The notes below the pieces were generated by a model. It was not told where the DNA came from, made no database searches, and worked only from the letters and a program-made list of their open reading frames with translations. Positions 1 to 8,005 of a DNA stretch of 12,860 bases are shown one piece after another. Source of the DNA: JACDER01 sp036394915 (lineage in GTDB: Bacteria > Actinomycetota > Thermoleophilia > Gaiellales > Gaiellaceae); assembly GCA_036394915.1 (NCBI GenBank), contig DASWEE010000142.1, positions 1 through 12,860 of the forward strand, in the 5' to 3' direction. The position numbers and the translations under genes were made by a program. How positions within the stretch are numbered: position 1 is the first letter of the stretch; every line of letters starts with the position of its first letter.

Positions 1-2102
1 CGATCGGTCAGCAGTCCGATCTTGCCCGAGAGCACGGCGTCGGCGAGACGTGGCCAGGCGGCGTCCATGATCGCGGCGCCCGGGTCGTCGATCTTCCCGT
101 TCAGGTCGCCGTCGAGTCGGCTCGCTCCCCGGGACAGCCAGCCGTCGAGGAGGCTGACCAGCTGCGCATCGCCGGCAGCGGGCGCGGTCCCCTTGCCGAG
201 CATCTCCTTGATCACCGGCCAGACGAGCACCATGCGCGCGTCCTGCGTGGCTGCCTGGTTCATGGCGCCGACGACGCTCGCGACGTTGTGGACCTTGTAC
301 CGCGCGATCGCGGCCTGCAACAGCTGGACACGCTGCACCGAGCCCCACGACCACTGGTCGTCCGGTGCCGAGTAGTCGCGCGCGGGCCTGTTGTTCCAGC
401 CGAGGATCGCCCCGCTCTTCGGATTGATCGCGCGCGCGTGCGTCTTCAGAGGCTCGAAGCCCTGCCAGTCGTACGCGCCGGTTCCGATCGTCGGCAGGCC
501 GATGTCGACCCCGGGCGCGCGGTTCGGGAGCCGTGCGGCCGAGAAGTACGCGATGTCCTTGTTGTCGGCGTAGACCCAGTTGAACGAGAACTCTTCCTCG
601 TTCATCACCTTGTAGAAGCTCTGCGCGGAGGTGACCTTGTTCGAGTCGAGGTCGGAGAAGGCGAACGCGCTCATCAGCTCCCGTCCCCGCGTCGAGCGGT
701 CGCTCGAGATCGCCACGCGCACGCCGCCGACCTCGGCATAGCCGACGACGGGCCCGTGGACGGTCGTGTGGAAGATCAGCCGGCGGTCCGGCTGGCCGGC
801 ACGGCCCTTGAGGAGCCCGGCGTCGAAGGTGCCCATCTCACGGCACTCGCCCTTGTAGAGGTAGTGGAGGTCGTCTCCCCCGCAGAGCGTCTCGACGAAC
901 TGGTCGACGATGTCGGAGTGGGACGACTGCGCGCTCCAGGCGTAGTCCTTCCCGCGCCCGATCACGACGTAGGGGACACCCGGGAAGACCGCCCCGCGCG
1001 TGTCGACCCCGCCGCCGTGGAGGTCGAGCTCGAGGAAGAACTCGGGCCAGTAATAGCCCACCTGCGGCCCGGCGACGAAGATCGGGTGGTGCGAAGCGGA
1101 GCGCTTCGCGGAAACGAGCAGCGCGTTGCTCATGCTCGGCCTGCCGTCGTGCTTCGGGGCGAGCTTGGGGCCGCCGGGCTCGAACGGCTGGAAGCTGCCG
1201 TCGTCGACGACGGCGTTGCCGGGCATCGCCGAGCCGGCGGCTTCGCCGTAGGGGAACGTCCCCGGGACGGAGACGGGCGACGCCGGATCCTTCACCTGCC
1301 GGAGGTCGTCCCACACGACACGTCCCTCGGCGGCTCCGAGCCGCTGGTCGAGCGCGTCGAGGAACTCCGACCGGCGCACCTCGTCGCCGCCGGCGACCCC
1401 GAAGATCCCTCCGATCAGCGCCGCGGCTGCGATCACGTCGTTCCGGTTCCACGGCGCGATCTGCAGGTGAGTGGAGGCGAGGTATGCGTTCAGGCCGGCG
1501 AGGAAGCCGTCGACCTCGGCGATGATCCGCTTCCCCTTTGCGCCCTGGCTTTGCAGAAGCTGCACCTGCGCGGCGAGGAAGTCCTCGGCCTGCTGGCTCG
1601 GGACGAACGTCTGCCCGGAGAGCGCGACGCTGAAGGCGTCGAGGCCCGGGACGTCGAGCGCGGCCATCCTCGCGGGCGCGCGGATGATCTGCAGGAGCAG
1701 GTTGCGGTCCTCCCCCGTCACCCAGCCGGCGCCGAACCAGACGTCCGCACGCGTCTTCCCCGTGATGTGGGCGACGCCCCATTTGTCACGGGCGATCCGG
1801 AGCCCCTTCCGGCCCGTGTCCTCGACGCGTACCGGCTTGCCCTGGATCCCGAGCGTCTCCGGCTTGAAGTACTTCCTGAGGTTGGACGTGCTGACCGCGT
1901 TCCAGAGCGGCGTCAGGCCGTCATAGAGCTGGAGCTGGTCGGTCGAGTTCGGGCCGCTGTCGGACGCTTCGCCGGGGGCGAGAACGTTGAGCGCCACGCT
2001 CGCATACTGCTTCAGCTTGGTCGAGCTCGAGGCGGCCGAGACCAGTGCCGGAAGCAGGAGCGCGGTCAGGACGGTGGCGATCAGGAGGGGGCGGAGCTTC
2101 AC
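1..2102 (-). CDS. Penicillin acylase family protein (secreted Ntn hydrolase), C-terminus outside the window
   Basis: The first 700 residues are visible; the frame is open to the left edge, so the C-terminus is missing. Known for the family: a precursor is exported and cleaves itself before a Ser, which becomes the N-terminal nucleophile of the beta chain; substrates are amides such as beta-lactams or N-acyl homoserine lactones. Seen: a signal peptide (MKLRPLLIATV, a hydrophobic stretch, then ALVSA before the likely cleavage site near residue 23); RDKWGVAHI in the alpha part; SNALLVS starting at Ser325 (codon 1128-1130), the expected nucleophile; HGPVVG near residue 449; and FNWVYAD with Asn508, the equivalent of the oxyanion Asn of penicillin G acylase. 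The start is a GTG without a clear ribosome binding site; TAGGCT at 2112-2117 could be a -10 box. It begins 28 bp after the MFS stop, so co-transcription is likely. The substrate cannot be told from the sequence. Confidence 0.9.
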   Translation of the reverse strand, partial: MKLRPLLIATVLTALLLPALVSAASSSTKLKQYASVALNVLAPGEASDSGPNSTDQLQLYDGLTPLWNAVSTSNLRKYFKPETLGIQGKPVRVEDTGRKGLRIARDKWGVAHITGKTRADVWFGAGWVTGEDRNLLLQIIRAPARMAALDVPGLDAFSVALSGQTFVPSQQAEDFLAAQVQLLQSQGAKGKRIIAEVDGFLAGLNAYLASTHLQIAPWNRNDVIAAAALIGGIFGVAGGDEVRRSEFLDALDQRLGAAEGRVVWDDLRQVKDPASPVSVPGTFPYGEAAGSAMPGNAVVDDGSFQPFEPGGPKLAPKHDGRPSMSNALLVSAKRSASHHPIFVAGPQVGYYWPEFFLELDLHGGGVDTRGAVFPGVPYVVIGRGKDYAWSAQSSHSDIVDQFVETLCGGDDLHYLYKGECREMGTFDAGLLKGRAGQPDRRLIFHTTVHGPVVGYAEVGGVRVAISSDRSTRGRELMSAFAFSDLDSNKVTSAQSFYKVMNEEEFSFNWVYADNKDIAYFSAARLPNRAPGVDIGLPTIGTGAYDWQGFEPLKTHARAINPKSGAILGWNNRPARDYSAPDDQWSWGSVQRVQLLQAAIARYKVHNVASVVGAMNQAATQDARMVLVWPVIKEMLGKGTAPAAGDAQLVSLLDGWLSRGASRLDGDLNGKIDDPGAAIMDAAWPRLADAVLSGKIGLLTD

Positions 2103-2130
2103 CGAGTTGCGAGCCTACACTTCCAGGGCG

Positions 2131-3831
2131 CTAGGTAGACGCGAGGCGTTCGGCCACGACGGCCTCTCCCGCCTCCCGGCCGCCCGAGTAGCCCGTCACG
2201 GCGGCGAGAAAGTCGTCGCGGTCGAGCGCATAGAGCCGGACCGGCGTCCGCGCGGTGACCGTTGCCGTCCGCGGCACGTCCCGGAGCAGCGCGATCTCGC
2301 CGAAGTAGTCCGGCGAGCCCCTTCCAGCGGGGCGACCGCTCTCCTCTACGTCGAGCTCGCCGTCCATCACGATGTAGAAGCGGTCCCCGGTCTCCCCCTC
2401 TTTGACGATCCGTTCTCCGGTCGGAACGCTCACGGGGATGAGGCTGGCAGCGACGCGCTCTTTGGCCGCGACGGACAGGCCGCGGAACATCGGGACTCTG
2501 CCGATCGCCGCGAGCTCCTCCAGCGGGGCGGCGGCAGAGCGGTCGATCGACACGAGCTTCGGCCACGCGAGCACGACGACCGCGGCGAGGAACAAGCCCG
2601 TCGCGGCGGCCGCGCCCTGCGAGCCGACGGCGTGGATGAGCGGCGGCGCCAGCACCGAACCGATTCCGACCCCCGCCATTGCGAGCCCCCAAAGCACGCC
2701 GAGAACCCGCGCGAGCACCTCGTCGCGGACGATGCGCTGGAGCAGCGTGAAGCCGCCCACGTCCTCCAGCGAGTTGCCGACGCCGACGACTGCCAGCAGC
2801 AGGAGCGCCGACACCTTGTTCGGCCAGAGTCCGAGTGCCGCGATCGGCAGGCCCCACAGGAGCAGTCCGACTCCGAACGGAACCGCAAGCCGGCGGCCGG
2901 CGAGCGCGAGCGATCCGAACGCGCCGATGAGACCTCCCGCGCCGAGCGCCGCGGTCAGGAAGCCGACCCAGCTTCCACCTGCGTGGAGCAGGCTGAAGGC
3001 CATCACCACGATCAGGACGTTGAGCGAGCCCCGAACGAGCGTCTGAGCCGCGAAGAGCGCGATCAGCAGCCTCGGATGCGGCTCCTGGGCGACGACGCGA
3101 AAGCCGCCGAGAAGCTCCTGGCCCGTGCTCCGCGCCTCCGCCGTCGCGAGCGGGCCCTCGACGTGGACCCGCCGAACGAGCGCTGCGGCCACGAGGTAAA
3201 CCCCGGCGGCCGCCGCGAACACGACTCCCGCGTCGGCGGCCGCCACGATCACGCCGGCGAGGAGAGGCCCGGCGAGCGTGCCGAGGCTCTCGGTCGTGAG
3301 CGAGGCGCCGTTGGCCGCGATCAGCTCCTCGGGCGTAGTCGCCAGTGAAGGCAGCAGCGCCGCGAGTGTCGGCCGGAGCAGCGTGGAGAAGACGGCGAGC
3401 ACCCCGGCAAAGGCGTAGATCGGGACTTCGGCGCGGCCGGCGAAGAACGCAGCAGCCGAGGCTCCGAGCGCTGCGGCGGCGGCAATCTCGATCCAGAGCA
3501 GCACGCGCTCGCGGCGGAAGCGGTCGGAGAGGAGAGCGGCGAACGGCGTGGCGACCGCCGCGGGCAACATCCGCACGAGGCCCACGATCCCGACGCCCAC
3601 CGCTCCCCGGATCTGGTACGCGAACACCGCCAGCGCGACGACCGCGCCCCACTCGGCGGTGATCGACGCCCCGTACGCGAGCTGGACCCGCCGCAGCGGC
3701 GGGTTCCGGAAGACCGTGCGGTAGGCACCGGCCGCGTCGGAGAGCCGTCGCGTGAGCGCCTGCATCGGCGAAGCATCGCGCTTTGATGTTTGGGGCGCGG
3801 CGGAAGCGGCTACCGCGTCGCCTTGTGTCAC
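2131..3831 (-). CDS. MFS transporter fused to a C-terminal cyclic-nucleotide-binding domain
   Basis: A membrane transporter of the major facilitator superfamily followed by a cytoplasmic sensor domain. Seen: about 400 residues of alternating hydrophobic segments, with the MFS loop signature LLSDRFRRERV after the second or third helix, then a roughly 120-residue tail starting at GRVPMFRGLS. The tail carries EGETGDRFYIVMDGELDV and YFGEIALLRDVPRTATV; the latter is the phosphate-binding cassette of cNMP domains, with its Glu and Arg intact, so nucleotide binding is credible. Whether cAMP or cGMP gates transport, or the domain has another ligand, is inference; the transported solute is unknown. 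The GTG at 3831 has AGGAG 8 nt upstream and gives 566 residues. An ATG at 3765 gives 544 residues, has no ribosome binding site, but starts where MFS homology would be expected. The GTG start would overlap the divergent gene by 46 bp. It likely forms an operon with the acylase downstream. Confidence 0.9.
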   Translation of the reverse strand: MTQGDAVAASAAPQTSKRDASPMQALTRRLSDAAGAYRTVFRNPPLRRVQLAYGASITAEWGAVVALAVFAYQIRGAVGVGIVGLVRMLPAAVATPFAALLSDRFRRERVLLWIEIAAAAALGASAAAFFAGRAEVPIYAFAGVLAVFSTLLRPTLAALLPSLATTPEELIAANGASLTTESLGTLAGPLLAGVIVAAADAGVVFAAAAGVYLVAAALVRRVHVEGPLATAEARSTGQELLGGFRVVAQEPHPRLLIALFAAQTLVRGSLNVLIVVMAFSLLHAGGSWVGFLTAALGAGGLIGAFGSLALAGRRLAVPFGVGLLLWGLPIAALGLWPNKVSALLLLAVVGVGNSLEDVGGFTLLQRIVRDEVLARVLGVLWGLAMAGVGIGSVLAPPLIHAVGSQGAAAATGLFLAAVVVLAWPKLVSIDRSAAAPLEELAAIGRVPMFRGLSVAAKERVAASLIPVSVPTGERIVKEGETGDRFYIVMDGELDVEESGRPAGRGSPDYFGEIALLRDVPRTATVTARTPVRLYALDRDDFLAAVTGYSGGREAGEAVVAERLAST

Positions 3832-4355
3832 TACTGCGGCTCCTGATCGCGGTGCTCAGCACCGCCGGCGCCCCTCACTCCGGCGTGCTCGCAGCCCACA
3901 AGGTGATCGCGCCCGAGGACGGGTATCTCGTCCGGCAGATTCGCGTCTACCGGCGCAGGACGTGGCGATGGAAGCGCGTCATGGGAAGGCAGCCAACCTC
4001 CTCCGCCGCTTCCGAGCTCGACCCGAGCCACGCATACCGGCGGTGGGTCAGGGCCCTCTGGCGGCGCCGGGCAACGCTCGCCGGACGGCGCGCGACTAAC
4101 CCACCCCATAAGCGGGAGTGGCTTTGCATCCACAGCCACGAGGGGGCCTGGGACGACCCGGATCCGACCTATTACGGCGGCCTGCAGATGGACATCGAGT
4201 TCCAGCGGGAGTGGGCGCCGCGGCTCCTCGCCCGCAAGGGCACCGCCGACCACTGGACGCCGCTCGAGCAGATGTGGGTGGCCGAGCGCGCCTACCGGAG
4301 CGGGCTCGGCTTCACGCCCTGGCCGAACACCGCACGGATGTGCGAATTGCTCTGA
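3786..4355 (+). CDS. Exported lysozyme/Rpf-like (transglycosylase-fold) protein
   Basis: A 189-residue protein with an N-terminal export signal (Arg/Lys-rich FGARRKRLPRR, then hydrophobic LVSLLRLLIAVLSTAGA) and a basic linker rich in Arg and Trp. The C-terminal domain of about 80 residues contains WLCIHSHEGAW, YYGGLQMD, HWTPLEQMWVAERAY and PWPNTARMC. The layout matches resuscitation-promoting-factor/lysozyme-like domains, in which a Glu near the domain start (here Glu119) cleaves peptidoglycan glycan strands; Cys114 and Cys186 could form a disulfide across the domain. Function is inferred from this motif pattern. The ATG at 3786 keeps the charged n-region; a TTG lies one codon earlier and a GTG at 3825 would lose it. 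No ribosome binding site is evident before any of them. The 5' end is crowded by the divergent MFS gene, and its stop is one base from the stop of the convergent lipoprotein gene. Confidence 0.8.
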   Translation: MFGARRKRLPRRLVSLLRLLIAVLSTAGAPHSGVLAAHKVIAPEDGYLVRQIRVYRRRTWRWKRVMGRQPTSSAASELDPSHAYRRWVRALWRRRATLAGRRATNPPHKREWLCIHSHEGAWDDPDPTYYGGLQMDIEFQREWAPRLLARKGTADHWTPLEQMWVAERAYRSGLGFTPWPNTARMCELL

Positions 4356-4356
4356 A

Positions 4357-4980
4357 TCAGCCGCCGCAGTACTTCGCGCCGCCGGCGCAGGTGAACGGTC
4401 CCCAGCAACGCGGGTACTGCTTCAGGCACGCGAGGTAGATCACCCGCAGGTCGTCGCCGTCGAGCCTTGACTTGTCGTAGGGCCCGTCGTCCAGCGGCCC
4501 CCTGCACGTGTAGTTCCCGGCCGGCGTGCAGCCGTATCCGTTTGAGCCGTGATAGGGATCGGACGCGTAGATCTCGATGCTCCCGTTGCCGTCCTCGAAC
4601 CTGACCGTGTTCGAGCATCCCCGCGCAAAACCCGAGGTGCTGCCGTAGGCGACCGCTGGGCCCTTGTCCCAGGCGGGCGCCGGATACGGGGACCAGTCGT
4701 CGTGGTCGTTGTTCAGCACGGCCGATTTGACCGAGAGCGACGAGGTTCCGCTCCAGAGCACGACATCGCAGTGGTTGTAGGTCGTCTGCGTCCTCGTCGG
4801 CGCAAACTTGCGGAGCTCGGCCCGCACCTCGGTCTCGCAGGTGGAAACGTCTGGCCGCTTGCAGTCGCTCGCGCCGAAAGACCGCGAAGGATTCTCCTTC
4901 ACTTTCGGCGCGTTGCTCCCGCCGCAGCCTGCGGCCGCCACGACCATCCCGGCAAGCAGGAGACAACCCGCGGCCTTCAC
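4357..4980 (-). CDS. Cys-rich lipoprotein of unknown function
   Basis: A 207-residue protein. Seen: a lipoprotein signal, MKAAGCLLLAGMVVAAAGC, with lipobox AAGC and Cys19 as the lipidation site, then a polar mature part with about ten Cys (for example C40, C48, the CTPAGNYTC segment, and C-terminal CWGPFTC and YC). Paired Cys imply disulfides and an exposed location on the outer face of the membrane. I do not recognise the family. The GTG start lies 11 bp after the gatB stop, so it is probably the last gene of the gat transcript, although a link in function to the cytosolic amidotransferase is unlikely. An in-frame ORF running far upstream through gatB is only a shadow; the lipobox fixes the real start. 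It converges on the exported lysozyme-like gene, which also acts outside the cell. Confidence 0.75.
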   Translation of the reverse strand: MKAAGCLLLAGMVVAAAGCGGSNAPKVKENPSRSFGASDCKRPDVSTCETEVRAELRKFAPTRTQTTYNHCDVVLWSGTSSLSVKSAVLNNDHDDWSPYPAPAWDKGPAVAYGSTSGFARGCSNTVRFEDGNGSIEIYASDPYHGSNGYGCTPAGNYTCRGPLDDGPYDKSRLDGDDLRVIYLACLKQYPRCWGPFTCAGGAKYCGG

Positions 4981-4991
4981 GCGCTCATTCT

Positions 4992-6392
4992 CTAACTCTT
5001 CAGCTTTGCGCGCAACCGCTCGTTGACCACGCGGGGATTCGCCTTCCCCTGCGTCTCCTTCATCACCTGCCCGACCAGGAAGCCGAGCACGCCCTCCTTC
5101 CCACCTCGGTAGGCCGCCACCTGCTCCTCGTTCGCGGCAATGACCTGCTCGATTACGGGGTCGAGCTCGGACGCGTCCGCGATCAGCGCCTCGCCGAGGT
5201 AGTCCTCCGCGGAGAAGCCGGGCTCGCCGCTCGCCGCGAGCGCCTTCGTCAAGGCGTCGCGCGCAATCCGGTCGCGGGCTTCGATTAGTTTGCCGAGCTC
5301 CGCGCCGTCGACCGCTCTCGGATCGATCCCTGCGGCCGCCAGCTCGTTCATGACCACGTTCGCGACGGCGCGCCGGTCGCCCGGAGTCCGCGAATAGAGC
5401 TCGTCGCGGCCGCTGGTGACGAGGCCCTCCGCCAGGCCGAAGTCGAGCTCCGCCTCGAGCCGGCGGATGCGCTCCTGCGGGAGCTCGCCGATCTCCGAGC
5501 GCGCCTGCTCGACCATCTCCACCGGCGGCTCGATCGGGAGGAGATCCGGCTCGGGGAAGTAGCGGTAGTCCTGCGCCTCCTCCTTCGACCGCAGCGGCGG
5601 TGCGTCCTCGCGGCCGGGAACGAAGTGGAGCGTCTCCTGCTCGACCTCGCCGCCCGCCTCGTAGATCCCGATCTGTCGCTGGATCTCGCGCTCGATTCCC
5701 TGAGCCGCGAAGTTGAACGAGTTGATGTTCTTGAGCTCGGTGCGCGTGCGCAGCTCGTCCGAGCCTTCCGGTCGCACGGAGACGTTGACGTCGAAGCGCA
5801 TCGACCCTTCCTGCATCTCCGCGTCCGAGATCCCGAGCTCGCGCACGGTCTGGCGCAGCAGCTGGAGGAAGCGCTTCGCCTGCTCCGACGAGTGGATGTC
5901 CGGAGCCGTCACGATCTCGACGAGCGGAGTGCCGCTGCGGTTGAAGTCGATCAGCGAGCGGTCGGCGCCGTGGATCCGGCCCTCGGCCCCGCCCATGTGC
6001 ACGCTCTTGGCGGCATCCTCCTCGAGGTGGGCGCGGACGATCCCTATCGTGGTCTCGCCGTCCGGTCCGGGCATCGCCAGAGACCCGCTTATGCAGAGGG
6101 GCTCGTCGTATTGCGAGATCTGATAGCCCTTCGGGTTGTCCGGGTAGAAGTAGTTCTTGCGGTGGAAGACGGCCCGCGGGGCGATCTCGCAGCCGAGCGC
6201 GAGGCCGAGCTTGATCGTCCACTCGATCGCGCGGGCGTTCGGCACCGGTAACGCGCCCGGGTGCGCGAGGCAGACCGGGCAGGTGCGCGTGTTCTCCGGT
6301 TCGCCGAAGCCGGTCGGACAGCGGCAGAACATCTTCGTTCGCGTCTTCAGATGGACGTGGATCTCGCAACCGATCACCGGCTCCCAGCTCAT
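4992..6392 (-). CDS. gatB: Asp-tRNA(Asn)/Glu-tRNA(Gln) amidotransferase subunit B
   Basis: A 466-residue subunit that binds misacylated Glu-tRNA(Gln) (and Asp-tRNA(Asn)) and activates the side-chain carboxylate with ATP; ammonia comes from GatA. Seen: an N-terminal WEPVIGCEIHVHLKTRTKMF; a zinc tetracysteine C23-x-C25 and C38-PV-C41; the family signature LIDFNRSGTPLVEIVT at about 148-163; and a C-terminal YqeY-like tail ending in VMKETQGKANPRVVNERLR, the part that contacts the tRNA elbow. Length is normal for the family. The ATG overlaps the gatA stop as ATGA (4 bp), the usual sign of translational coupling. An open frame continues upstream over gatA, but the homology and the overlap set the start here. 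Confidence 0.97.
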   Translation of the reverse strand: MSWEPVIGCEIHVHLKTRTKMFCRCPTGFGEPENTRTCPVCLAHPGALPVPNARAIEWTIKLGLALGCEIAPRAVFHRKNYFYPDNPKGYQISQYDEPLCISGSLAMPGPDGETTIGIVRAHLEEDAAKSVHMGGAEGRIHGADRSLIDFNRSGTPLVEIVTAPDIHSSEQAKRFLQLLRQTVRELGISDAEMQEGSMRFDVNVSVRPEGSDELRTRTELKNINSFNFAAQGIEREIQRQIGIYEAGGEVEQETLHFVPGREDAPPLRSKEEAQDYRYFPEPDLLPIEPPVEMVEQARSEIGELPQERIRRLEAELDFGLAEGLVTSGRDELYSRTPGDRRAVANVVMNELAAAGIDPRAVDGAELGKLIEARDRIARDALTKALAASGEPGFSAEDYLGEALIADASELDPVIEQVIAANEEQVAAYRGGKEGVLGFLVGQVMKETQGKANPRVVNERLRAKLKS

Positions 6393-7795
6393 CGAAGTCG
6401 CTCCGGGACCGAGTCGAAGCCGAGCGCCTGCTCGAGCGCGTGCCCGGTGCGGAAGAGCACGTTCTCGGAGAACTGGGGCCCAACGAGTTGGAGCCCGACA
6501 GGCAGACCTTCCGAGAGGCCGCACGGGATCGAGAGCCCGGGCAGCCCTGCCATGTTCGGCGGGATCGCGAGCACGTCCGACAGATACATCGCGAGTGGGT
6601 TGTCCGTCTTCGCTCCCAGCGGGAACGCGACGGTCGGCGAGGTCGGCGACACGAGCACGTCGAAGCGCTCGAGCGCGGCGGCGAACTCGTCCCGGATCAC
6701 CGTCCGCACCTTCTGCGCCTGTCCGTAGAACGCCTCGTAGTAGCCGGCCGAGAGCGCGTAGGCGCCGAGCATGATCCTCCGCTTCGGCTCGTCGCCAAAC
6801 CCCGCATCGCGCGTCTGCTCGTACATCTCCCGGATGCTGTCGCGCGGAACGCGCGGCCCGTAGCGGACGCCGTCGTAGCGGGCGAGGTTGGACGAGGCCT
6901 CGGAGGGGGCGATCAGGTAGTAGCAAGGCAGGCCGAACTCGACGGAGCGCGGCAGCTCACACTCCCCCACCTCGGCGCCGAGCTCGCGGCAGAGCTCGAT
7001 CGCGGCGTTGACGGACGCGGAGACGCCGGGCTCGATCCCTTCGGCCTCGTTCAGCTCCTTCGGGACGCCGACGCGGAGGCCTTTCAGGTCGTCGGCTTCC
7101 GGCAGCTCGACGTGCTCGGGAAGGTCAACGGTGGTCGTGTCGCACCGGTCGCGGCCGGCGATGATCCGGTAGAGGAGCGCGCAGTCTCTGACCGTTTTCG
7201 TGATCGGCCCGACCTGGTCGAGGCTGGAAGCGAAGGCGACGATCCCGAAGCGGGAGACCGTGCCGTAGGTCGGGCGCAGGCCGACGACGCCGCAGAGCGC
7301 GGCCGGCTGCTTGACCGAGCCGCCGGTGTCGGATCCGAGTGCCCAGGGAGCGAGCCCGCCCGAGACGGCGGCCGCCGAGCCGCCGGACGACCCGCCGGGA
7401 ACTCGCTCGGGATTCCACGGGTTCCGGGTCGGGCCGTAGGCCGAGTTCTCGGTCGACGAGCCCATCGCGAACTCGTCCATGTTCGTCTTGCCCAGCAGCG
7501 GCAGCCCCGCCTGCTTGCAGCGGGCGGCGACGGTCGCGTCGTAGACGGGGCGGAAACCGGCGAGGATCTTCGAGCCGGCGGTCGTCTCGACGCCCCGAGT
7601 CGAGATCACGTCCTTGAAGGCCACCGGGACCCCGTCGCCTTCGGGCTCGGAGACGGTGGTCAGGTACGCGTGCAGCTCGCCGTCGCGTTGCTCGATAGCG
7701 CCCAGGTAGGCGGCGTGGAGCTCGGCGACGGAGACCTCCTTGCGCTCGAGCAGGCCGCTCGCCTGCTCGGCGGTCAAGCGCAGCGTGTCGATCAC
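6389..7795 (-). CDS. gatA: Asp-tRNA(Asn)/Glu-tRNA(Gln) amidotransferase subunit A (glutaminase)
   Basis: A 468-residue amidase-signature enzyme that hydrolyses glutamine and channels ammonia to GatB. Seen: the Lys of VAFKDVI (Lys61 with this start), cis-Ser in GGSSGGSAAA (Ser136) and the nucleophile Ser in GSDTGGSVKQPA (Ser160), with the Lys-to-Ser spacings of characterised GatA proteins. The ending ALEQALGFDSVPERLR is typical. I chose the GTG at 7795 because GGGGGAAGG lies about 10 nt upstream; a TTG at 7816 would add seven residues and absorb that ribosome binding site. The gene is separated from gatC by 316 bp of non-coding sequence with a gatC relic and several hairpins, unlike the tight junction with gatB. 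Confidence 0.97.
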   Translation of the reverse strand: MIDTLRLTAEQASGLLERKEVSVAELHAAYLGAIEQRDGELHAYLTTVSEPEGDGVPVAFKDVISTRGVETTAGSKILAGFRPVYDATVAARCKQAGLPLLGKTNMDEFAMGSSTENSAYGPTRNPWNPERVPGGSSGGSAAAVSGGLAPWALGSDTGGSVKQPAALCGVVGLRPTYGTVSRFGIVAFASSLDQVGPITKTVRDCALLYRIIAGRDRCDTTTVDLPEHVELPEADDLKGLRVGVPKELNEAEGIEPGVSASVNAAIELCRELGAEVGECELPRSVEFGLPCYYLIAPSEASSNLARYDGVRYGPRVPRDSIREMYEQTRDAGFGDEPKRRIMLGAYALSAGYYEAFYGQAQKVRTVIRDEFAAALERFDVLVSPTSPTVAFPLGAKTDNPLAMYLSDVLAIPPNMAGLPGLSIPCGLSEGLPVGLQLVGPQFSENVLFRTGHALEQALGFDSVPERLR

Positions 7796-7824
7796 GAGCG
7801 CTCGACCTTCCCCCAAACTGCCCC

Positions 7825-7846
7825 CAGGGGTCCCCCGGGACCCCTG
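7825..7846 (-). repeat. Hairpin just upstream of the gatA ribosome binding site
   Basis: CAGGGGTCCC, two bases, then GGGACCCCTG: a perfect 10-bp inverted repeat whose arms end about 9 bp before the gatA Shine-Dalgarno region. There is no T-run after it on the minus strand, so it does not look like an intrinsic terminator. It could affect RNA processing or access to the gatA start; that is inference. Confidence 0.6.
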
Positions 7847-7903
7847 CAGACACCGTATCCGCGAAATCCGGACCTGTGTGTGCCGCCCCTGTGCCGGATC
7901 ATG

Positions 7904-7995
7904 CCGTCAGCGCCAGCCGAGCGACGCCTGCAACACGAAGCATTCGCCCCTCGGAATCGCCATCGCCTTAATCCTTCCAGAACACTCCATGGCAC
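7904..7995 (-). pseudogene. gatC: Decayed partial copy of the gatC 5' end
   Basis: This segment aligns with the leader and first 20 or so codons of the intact gatC (about 8333-8425). The block CATCGCCTnAATCCTTCCAG (plus strand, 7961-7980 against 8391-8410) differs at one base and includes the same GGAAGGA ribosome binding site, 8 nt before an ATG at 7963. The product starts MAIPRGEC against MAISRDEV. A one-base shift then breaks the frame, ending in TGA at 7907-7909. In the shifted frame the text LRVAGVARLALT matches GatC LHVARLARLALT at 9 of 12 residues. The rest of gatC is absent. It could still be translated as an 18-residue leader peptide. The homology is clear; when and how it arose is not. 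Confidence 0.8.
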
Positions 7996-8005
7996 CAAAA
8001 CGAGT

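Noticed and set aside
288..2138. Long plus-strand ORF (616 codons) opposite the acylase gene
   Set aside because: It is Arg/Val/Glu-rich and repetitive with no recognisable motif, while the minus frame encodes a signal peptide and Ntn-hydrolase motifs. Long antisense frames are common in GC-rich DNA.
1987..3348. Plus-strand ORF (453 codons) opposite the MFS gene
   Set aside because: Low-complexity Arg/Glu/Asp composition; the minus frame has membrane segments and a cNMP domain.
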